Assembly: GCA_021324465.1 (NCBI GenBank)
Contig: JAJPJB010000083.1
Coordinates: forward strand, 1-50,434
From: Hyphomicrobiaceae bacterium
Lineage (GTDB): Bacteria > Pseudomonadota > Alphaproteobacteria > Rhizobiales > Xanthobacteraceae
Reading direction: 5' to 3'
DNA length: 50,434 nucleotides
Shown: positions 45,244 to 50,434 of the stretch, piece after piece
Numbering within the stretch: position 1 is the stretch's first letter
Layout: each line of letters begins with the position of its first letter
Translations under genes and position numbers: made by a program
Notes under the pieces: model-generated
The model's database searches: none
What the model was told of the DNA's origin: nothing
Seen by the model: only the letters and a program-made list of their open reading frames with translations

Positions 45244-46402
45244 AGACCGCGCCCAGCGCCATCAGCATCGCGGTTGCCAAAAACACCGCGCGCATGCCGA
45301 TATGGCCGCCGACAAAGCCGCCCATCAGCGGGCCGGCGACCTGGCCGGCGAACTGCGATGACGTCGCGAAGCCGAGCACCCGCCCGACGATTGCATCGGG
45401 AACGCTGTGGCGGATGATGCTGGTGACGCAGGGCATCAACCCGCCAAGCGCGAGCCCCAACAGAAAACGCAGCGCGACGAGCTGCCAGCCCGCGGTGACA
45501 AAGGCCTGCGGGATCAGCAGCAGCGCGGACACGACCAGCGCGCCGATGATCACCTGCCAATGGCCGACGCGATCGGCGAGCTTGCCGAGCCGGGACGCCG
45601 ACAGAATGCTGCCGAGGGCCGCCGCCGACATCGCAAGCCCTGCAACCATGGTCACGCGCACGGGCTCGACGAGCTGACCGACATAGATCGTGATGATCGG
45701 CTCGATCGACATATTGGCGAACATCAAGAGCGTTCCCGTCGCCAGCATGGCGATGACCGGCCGCCTGTCGGGAATTTGCGACCAGCCAAGATCGGCGGAC
45801 GTTTTTTTCGTCAGCGTCGTGCGCTTTTCCTCCTTGATCAGGAACGTGGTGCCGAGGAACGTGAGAAAGATCACGCCGCCGGCGATCCAGAACGTCGCGC
45901 GGATGCCGATGAGCGGCGGCAGCGCGCCGCCGATCAGCGGTCCGACCAGATTGCCCGCCATGATGCCCGAAGCGAGCATGCCGAGCGCCCAGCCGGAGCG
46001 CCGCTTCGGCGTCTGCGTCGCGACCAATATGGTCGAGCCCGAGGCATAGCCGCCGGCAAAACCCGCGAACAGGCGCAGGCCGACGAGCTCGAACACATTG
46101 TGCGCCATGCCCATCAGTGATTGCGCGATCGCCATGCCGAGGCTGGCGCGCACCAGCATCAGCTTGATGCCGTAACGGTCGGCGAGGCGGCCCCACAGCG
46201 GCGCAACCAGCGCCGCGGCAAAGAAAGTCCCGGCATAAGCCACGCCCGCCCACTCCGCGACCGCCGCCGGATCGCCAACACCGAGCTCGCCGACATAGAG
46301 CGGCAGAAACGGCAGGAGCAGCGTCATCGCGACAATGGTCGTGAACGAGCCGACCAGGCAAACGGCGAGATTTCTGCGCCAATATTTCTCTTCCTGCTCC
46401 AT
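45212..46402 (-). CDS. MFS transporter (multidrug-efflux-like, DHA1-type)
   Basis: 396 residues, 12 helices. Motif A GRLADRYGIK after the second helix, and a repeated GKLADRVGHW in the second half, as in DHA1-type drug:proton antiporters. Clean ATG start (MEQEEKYWRRNLAVCLVGSF). The 3' end overlaps the next MFS gene by up to 32 bases. The efflux class is suggested by motifs; the substrate is not known. Confidence 0.9.
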   Translation of the reverse strand: MEQEEKYWRRNLAVCLVGSFTTIVAMTLLLPFLPLYVGELGVGDPAAVAEWAGVAYAGTFFAAALVAPLWGRLADRYGIKLMLVRASLGMAIAQSLMGMAHNVFELVGLRLFAGFAGGYASGSTILVATQTPKRRSGWALGMLASGIMAGNLVGPLIGGALPPLIGIRATFWIAGGVIFLTFLGTTFLIKEEKRTTLTKKTSADLGWSQIPDRRPVIAMLATGTLLMFANMSIEPIITIYVGQLVEPVRVTMVAGLAMSAAALGSILSASRLGKLADRVGHWQVIIGALVVSALLLIPQAFVTAGWQLVALRFLLGLALGGLMPCVTSIIRHSVPDAIVGRVLGFATSSQFAGQVAGPLMGGFVGGHIGMRAVFLATAMLMALGAVYARIARGDRA

Positions 46403-46506
46403 GCCTTCATATACCTCGATATCTCAGTGCGCGTGGAGCTCGCGCTGTTGCGGGCGGGTATTGCGTGTATCCGGGGGGCGCGCGGGCGCCGCCTCGCAAC
46501 CCCGTA

Positions 46507-46663
46507 TCCCGGGCGCAGCGCAGCACGGAGCGAATGCGCAGCGGTGCGCTGCCGACCCGGGACCGTCACAGGCTCCGCGCTCTTGGCACGCGCGCCGCTT
46601 GGGAAGACCCGGATCAGCGGTGCACCGCTCCGCTTCGCTGCGCGCTGCACCGCGTCCGGGGAA
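46507..46663. repeat. Dispersed GC-rich repeat, copy A
   Basis: Begins TCCCGGGCGCAGCGCAGCAC and ends CGCTGCACCGCGTCCGGG; contains GTGCGCTGCCGACCCGGGAC and a GCAGCGCAGCAC / GTGCGCTGC inverted pair, so much of it can fold. Same orientation as copies at 47.1 and 50.3 kb. I recall similar elements being abundant in Bradyrhizobium-type genomes. Confidence 0.85.
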
Positions 46664-46673
46664 CGCGAAGGCT

Positions 46674-47021
46674 TCAGCGCAGTCTGTAGAGCGCGTGCTG
46701 CCGGTTACGCGTATACGGCCGCACTTCCTTCGGCCAGCGGCCCGCTTCGCTCGCTCTCGCCCATTCCGGGCTGACGAGAACATGCGAACCGTCGATCTCG
46801 TAGACTGCGCTGTAACGCGGGCCGTTATGCGCCACCTTCTTTTCTTCGCCGCCCATGCTGAGCGCAAACGGCTCACCCTGCAGGCGCGCGACCGCATGCA
46901 CGCCCGGCACTTTCAGGAGATTGGGCACATGCTCGGTATCGTAGACTTCGTTGAACAGGGCCTCCTTGTCCGGATCGACATCCATGGAGGCGACGAACAG
47001 ATATTTGGATTTGATCGGCAT
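46674..47021 (-). CDS. Small dimeric alpha/beta-barrel-like protein of unknown function
   Basis: 115 residues. The pattern SKYLFVASMDVDPDKEALFN, then EVYDTEHVPNLLKVPGVHAV with the conserved ExH-type helix, matches ferredoxin-like dimeric alpha/beta-barrel proteins (EthD/DUF4286-like) that may be small oxygenases or chaperones. AAGGAAGG precedes the ATG at 47021. It sits between two direct copies of a dispersed repeat (10 bases from one, 32 from the other). 211 bases downstream of the MmgE/PrpD gene in the same direction. Confidence 0.83.
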   Translation of the reverse strand: MPIKSKYLFVASMDVDPDKEALFNEVYDTEHVPNLLKVPGVHAVARLQGEPFALSMGGEEKKVAHNGPRYSAVYEIDGSHVLVSPEWARASEAGRWPKEVRPYTRNRQHALYRLR

Positions 47022-47053
47022 TGGCGTTTTCCTTCCTTGGGCTCTTATTTATT

Positions 47054-47224
47054 TTCCCGGGCGCAGCGCGGAGCGAAGCGAAGTGATGCGCAGCAGACCG
47101 GGGATCGTCACGAACTCAGAGCAGGCCCGCGCGGAGCGTGCGAAGGTCCCGGATCTGCGGTGCATCACCATAGCGTGTCGAAGACGCGTGAACGCGCTTA
47201 TGGTGCTGCACCGCGTCCGGGAAA
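47054..47224. repeat. Dispersed GC-rich repeat, copy B
   Basis: Starts TTCCCGGGCGCAGCGC and ends CTGCACCGCGTCCGGG, the same ends as copy A with a more divergent middle (extra AACGCGCTTATGGTG segment). Same orientation as copy A. It lies between the 115-residue gene and the MmgE/PrpD gene. Confidence 0.85.
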
Positions 47225-47232
47225 CGTCATGT

Positions 47233-48621
47233 TCATCCCCGCAGCGGCGACAGATCGATCGGGCCGTTGAATAGATCGCCGATCCGCGTCAGCGCTTGCT
47301 GCGCGCGCGCCTCGCTCCAGCCGCCGTGCCTGGCATTGAGCAGAAATTTCTGCTCGATGTCGGTGCGCGTAAGCGGCTCCTGCGCGCCGCCGCGCATATG
47401 CGGCTGGCGCTCTTCGACGACCGAACCGTCGCGCAGCGTGGCGCGGATATGGCCGGTGAAATTTTTCGGATAGGGATTTTGCGGATCGATCCGGTAGCGC
47501 ACCTTGCTGGCGATCGCGAGCACGGCGGGATCCCTTACCGCCGCATCGGAGAAATCGCTCAATCCGACATTGCCGCGCAGGAAGCCGGCAGCAACGCAGT
47601 ACGGCGTCGAGAATTTTCCGGCGTAGCCGTTGGCCGGGCGCTGCTTAAAGGCAAGCGGCTCCCACAGCCGATGCACGGTGCCCTCGCCGACATCGCAGAT
47701 CATCTCGACAACGTCCTCGGCCTTGACGCGCTTGGCGAGCCGCCGCGCACAATCGATGTAGGGATGCGTCATGGTCCCGCAGGGATATGGCTTGAAGGCG
47801 AGCGTCTCGGCTAGCCAATGCGCGCCGAAGTCGCCGACCAGCGCGTCGTAATCGCCTTTGGTCGTATTGGCGAAGCCGTGAAACAAGCCGTGCACGCCTT
47901 CGAACACGGTGCGCGGCCCCAAGAAGCCCGCTCGGCCCAGGAGGGCCGCGCGGATGCCCGACTGCGCCGCCCAGCCGGCATGCAGCCGCTTGGTCCAGGC
48001 ACCTTCGGCGAGATATTCGATGATGCCGGACGCCAAGGAGCCGACAGTGCCAAGCGCATCGACCAATTGCCTTTCGTTGAGCTTGAGCGCGGCGCCGACG
48101 CTGGCGGCGGCGCCGACCGCGCCGAACACCGCGGTCGGGTGAAATCCGGCCTTGTGGGTCAGTGTCGGCGCAACCGTCGAGAGCCGGCACATGGTCTCGA
48201 CGCCGACGGCGATGCCGAGCAGCGCAGCGTCGCCGGACAGCCCATGCCGCTCGCAGGCGGCGAGCACCGCCGGCACGATCACTGCGCCTGAGTGAACCGG
48301 ACCGCCTTCGAACGTGTCGTCGAAATCTTCGCCGTGGATCGCGGTGCCGTTGACGAGCGCCGCCGCCGCGGTGCTCAAGGTGCGCGCATGGCCGATCGCC
48401 GTGCAGGGGCCGTCGTCCTCGCAGGCGGCGAGCGTTGATTTGACATAGTCCTCGTTGCGCGCAGTGACGGCGAGGCCGATCACGTCGATGACCAGCGCGA
48501 TGCATTTGTCGCGCACGGCCCGCGGCAGCTTCGACGAATCAAGCGCGCAGATTTTCTGCGCCAGATGCTCGGCAACGGCGATTTGGGGCAGGTCAGATGC
48601 GGGCATGGCGGGGCTGGGCAT
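47233..48621 (-). CDS. MmgE/PrpD family protein
   Basis: 462 residues of the 2-methylcitrate dehydratase/aconitate decarboxylase superfamily: KCIALVIDVIGLAVTAR, NGTAIHGEDFDDTFEGGPVH, THKAGFHPTAVFGAVGAAA, KRLHAGWAAQSGI, and FKPYPCGTMTHPYID. The AHGEDFDDT-type loop and HAGWAAQSG helix match PrpD. No prp genes are nearby, so the substrate is probably different from 2-methylcitrate. The start may be the ATG at 48621 or one 15 bases later. Confidence 0.9.
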   Translation of the reverse strand: MPSPAMPASDLPQIAVAEHLAQKICALDSSKLPRAVRDKCIALVIDVIGLAVTARNEDYVKSTLAACEDDGPCTAIGHARTLSTAAAALVNGTAIHGEDFDDTFEGGPVHSGAVIVPAVLAACERHGLSGDAALLGIAVGVETMCRLSTVAPTLTHKAGFHPTAVFGAVGAAASVGAALKLNERQLVDALGTVGSLASGIIEYLAEGAWTKRLHAGWAAQSGIRAALLGRAGFLGPRTVFEGVHGLFHGFANTTKGDYDALVGDFGAHWLAETLAFKPYPCGTMTHPYIDCARRLAKRVKAEDVVEMICDVGEGTVHRLWEPLAFKQRPANGYAGKFSTPYCVAAGFLRGNVGLSDFSDAAVRDPAVLAIASKVRYRIDPQNPYPKNFTGHIRATLRDGSVVEERQPHMRGGAQEPLTRTDIEQKFLLNARHGGWSEARAQQALTRIGDLFNGPIDLSPLRG

Positions 48622-48849
48622 GCGAAACAGCGCGGGTGCCGAGCGTTACGCCGAAATCGCGACTTTGCCCAGGGCGGCGCCGGCATGGTGAAAAGGTGAT
48701 GAAGATCAGTAGCTTGTTACCGCTTTGACTGTGGCCGCAAATCCACAGGTCGGCGAAAATCCCGTTCCAAAGCGAGAAAATCATGCACTTTCATGCAGAT
48801 CGTCCAGGGAAGCGCTGTATATTGGCGGCTCGGGGTGACGGAGATCATT

Positions 48850-50238
48850 ATGAGAAAAATTCTTTGGCCCAGCGTTGCCGTATTCGCATTCGTCGGGGCT
48901 GCGAACGCAGCGGATTTGCCGCCGGCACCGCGCTATCCCATCAAGGCGCCGGCAGCCGTCGCCCCGGCCTGGGACTGGACCGGCTTTTATCTCGGCGGCT
49001 ATTGGGGCAACTCGATCAATCAATCGAGCGCGCATACGCCTGGTGCAACCTTACCCGGAACCGGAACGAAAGCTGGCACGGTCGATCTCAATGATGGCGG
49101 CTGGACCGGCGGCGGCACCGTTGGCGCCAACTGGCAATTCGCCCCATCATGGCTTGTCGGCATTGAAGGCGACTTCGGCGAACTGGGCGGCAGGCGCCTA
49201 TTCGGTGATTTCGATGACAGTACTCCCGCTAACCTCACCGCCGGCACCAAGAACAGTTGGTATGCTACCGCGCGTGGGCGCTTTGGCTACGTCACCGGCC
49301 CGGGAGTGATCTACGTTACCGGTGGTGCCGGTTGGGTGCACGTCACCGATACGTTCGGTGCTCCGGCCGGGCCAACGCAGAGCACAACCACTGCGATCGG
49401 CGCGGCGATTGGCGGCGGCATCGAAGTCAAGCTGTCGCGCAATTGGTCGGAGAAAACGGAATATCTCTATATCAATGGCGGCGGGGATCATACTTTCGCA
49501 GGAAATCCTCTTAGCCTTGGCGGAACGCCCGTGGTCTTCAATCACAACTACCAGATCATCAAGACCGGCTTGAATTACCGCTTCGACGGGGCGTGGGACG
49601 GCCTGCCGTTCTTCAACGGCGCGCCGATGCCCTCGCCGCACAATTGGAATGGCTTCTATGTCGGCGGCAATGCCGGCGTCGGCTCGTCCTTGATTCAAAC
49701 AGCGGCACCGCTTGCGCCATACGTCGGCAACGAGGATGTCAATGGCGTCGGCTTCGTCGGCGGTGGGCAGATCGGTTACAATTATATGCTGTGGGACAAA
49801 TATCTGCTCGGCGTTGAAGGTGACTTCAATGCCTTCTCAATGAGCCACGGTGTCACAGACTGGAACGATCCCGCAGTGACGTTCACTGAGAAGACGTCCT
49901 GGTACGCCACCATTCGCGGCCGCGTCGGCACCACGACCGGCCCGGCGCTGCTCTACTTTACCGGCGGCGTCGCCTTCGTGAATTTCCAGGATGGTATCGT
50001 GCCGAATCCGGCATTGGGCGTAACCGGTGGCATCAGCAGCAAGACCAGCGCCGGTTGGACCTTCGGCGGCGGCACCGAGCTGGCGCTCGACGCGCATTGG
50101 ACAGCGAAGCTCGAGTCGCTCTACATCGATGCGGGCACCAGCACGCACCAGAGTTACACGCCGCCACCGCCGAGCTCAGTTCAGTTCAAGGAGCGCTTTG
50201 GCGTGGTGCGCGCCGGCCTGAACTACTCGTTCAACTGA
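48850..50238 (+). CDS. Outer-membrane protein with two tandem beta-barrel domains
   Basis: 462 residues. Signal peptide MRKILWPSVAVFAFVGAANA|ADLPP. Two homologous barrel domains follow: the first starts at DWTGFYLGGYWGN (about residue 40) and ends TGLNYRFDGAW; the second starts NWNGFYVGGNAGVG (about 266) and ends at the C terminus RAGLNYSFN. Both contain the GGxxG..WxxG.EGDF and SWYATxRGRxGxxTGPxxxYxTGGxAxV pattern of Omp25/Omp31-type eight-strand barrels of Rhizobiales. GGAG precedes the ATG by seven bases. A strong terminator follows. The internal duplication is unusual against single-barrel Omp25-type proteins. Confidence 0.93.
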   Translation: MRKILWPSVAVFAFVGAANAADLPPAPRYPIKAPAAVAPAWDWTGFYLGGYWGNSINQSSAHTPGATLPGTGTKAGTVDLNDGGWTGGGTVGANWQFAPSWLVGIEGDFGELGGRRLFGDFDDSTPANLTAGTKNSWYATARGRFGYVTGPGVIYVTGGAGWVHVTDTFGAPAGPTQSTTTAIGAAIGGGIEVKLSRNWSEKTEYLYINGGGDHTFAGNPLSLGGTPVVFNHNYQIIKTGLNYRFDGAWDGLPFFNGAPMPSPHNWNGFYVGGNAGVGSSLIQTAAPLAPYVGNEDVNGVGFVGGGQIGYNYMLWDKYLLGVEGDFNAFSMSHGVTDWNDPAVTFTEKTSWYATIRGRVGTTTGPALLYFTGGVAFVNFQDGIVPNPALGVTGGISSKTSAGWTFGGGTELALDAHWTAKLESLYIDAGTSTHQSYTPPPPSSVQFKERFGVVRAGLNYSFN

Positions 50239-50257
50239 CGTAATCACGAACGAAATT

Positions 50258-50292
50258 AAAGCGGCCGGGCCCATCGCCCGGCCGCTTTGATT
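50258..50292 (+). terminator. Intrinsic terminator of the outer-membrane protein gene
   Basis: AAAGCGGCCGGGC (50258-50270), a 5-base loop CCATC, then GCCCGGCCGCTTT (50276-50288): 13 perfect pairs, followed by GATT. Nineteen bases after the stop codon. Confidence 0.88.
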
Positions 50293-50303
50293 CTCGTGCT
50301 CCG

Positions 50304-50434
50304 TTTCCCGGGCGCAGCGCAGCCTCCATCCGCGTTTCCCGGGCGCAGCGCAGCACGAAGTGGTGCGCTGCCGACCCGGGACCGTCACAGGCTCAGCGCT
50401 TTTGGTACGCGCGCCGCGTGCGCAGACCCCGGAA
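50304..50434. repeat. Dispersed GC-rich repeat, copy C (cut by the window end)
   Basis: A short partial copy TTTCCCGGGCGCAGCGCAGC (50304-50323) is followed by a fuller copy from 50335 (same start) that matches copy A over CAGCACGAAGTGGTGCGCTG and CCGACCCGGGACCGTCACAG and continues to the edge. Confidence 0.85.

Noticed and set aside
44017-45417. A long plus-strand open frame opposite the two MFS genes
   Set aside because: Its translation is a monotonous string of charged residues and no motif, while the minus strand gives clear membrane helices.
1-50434. CRISPR array, prophage, integrase or insertion sequence
   Set aside because: No regularly spaced repeats, transposase or phage motifs were seen; the repeats found are short tandem pairs or dispersed GC-rich elements.

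Overview
This window is a contiguous piece of a GC-rich alphaproteobacterial chromosome, most likely from the Hyphomicrobiales (Rhizobiales), near Bradyrhizobium and Xanthobacteraceae-type genomes. The evidence is gene content and order. An Irr regulator with a GCPW heme motif lies divergent from fabA-fabB-fabI. The addB-addA-trxA and ubiE-ubiB-coaBC-dut strings are present, with mutM divergent from ubiE. A DivL-like kinase with tyrosine in place of the phospho-histidine sits beside tsaE, and there is a 1.6-kb-residue-class NAD-glutamate dehydrogenase. GC-rich dispersed repeats of the CCCGGGCGCAGCGCAGC type also fit this group. No tRNA, rRNA, CRISPR array, integrase or insertion sequence was found, so this is mainly core genome.

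Layout. 1-2.9 kb: end of a heparinase II/III-like gene, then purH. 3-10 kb (minus): addB-addA recombination nuclease and thioredoxin. 10.1-15.6 kb (minus): an Rrf2 regulator, divL-like kinase, a TsaE/AmgK-like fusion and a MurU-like nucleotidyltransferase. 15.7-20 kb (minus): ubiE-ubiB, then coaBC-dut, with 4-base overlaps inside each pair. 20.1-22.2 kb (plus): a decayed glyoxalase-fold gene, mutM and an enoyl-CoA hydratase. 22.2-25.7 kb: a trypsin-fold protein that seems to lack its catalytic triad, a MoeB/ThiF enzyme, a small secreted protein and an AhpD-like protein. 25.8-30.7 kb: NAD-glutamate dehydrogenase, then a gene-free stretch with two strong inverted repeats. 31-35 kb (minus): a YgjP-like metallopeptidase, PHA depolymerase and an ABC-2 exporter pair. 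35.2-36.7 kb (plus): a GlcG/HbpS-like protein and an LLM-family flavin oxidoreductase. 36.8-40.2 kb: fabA-fabB-fabI and irr. 40.4-50.4 kb: an SH3 protein, 2-hydroxyacid dehydrogenase, gamma-glutamyltransferase, two MFS transporters, a small alpha/beta-barrel protein, MmgE/PrpD and a double beta-barrel outer-membrane protein, with three copies of the dispersed repeat.

Working together. FabA, FabB and FabI form the anaerobic-type unsaturated fatty acid module. UbiE and UbiB serve ubiquinone synthesis. CoaBC and Dut serve coenzyme A and dUTP pools. AddAB processes double-strand breaks and MutM removes oxidised purines. The AmgK-like domain and the MurU-like enzyme would supply UDP-MurNAc from recycled MurNAc.

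The most notable points are a one-base deletion in fabB at the codon expected to encode the catalytic lysine, a ribbon-helix-helix domain fused to CoaBC, the Tyr-for-His kinase, the TsaE/AmgK fusion next to murU, a pseudogene carrying a 19-bp tandem duplication, a triad-less trypsin-fold protein, and a two-barrel outer-membrane protein. I did not find a clear new defence or mobile system. All homology statements come from reading motifs; no database search was possible.
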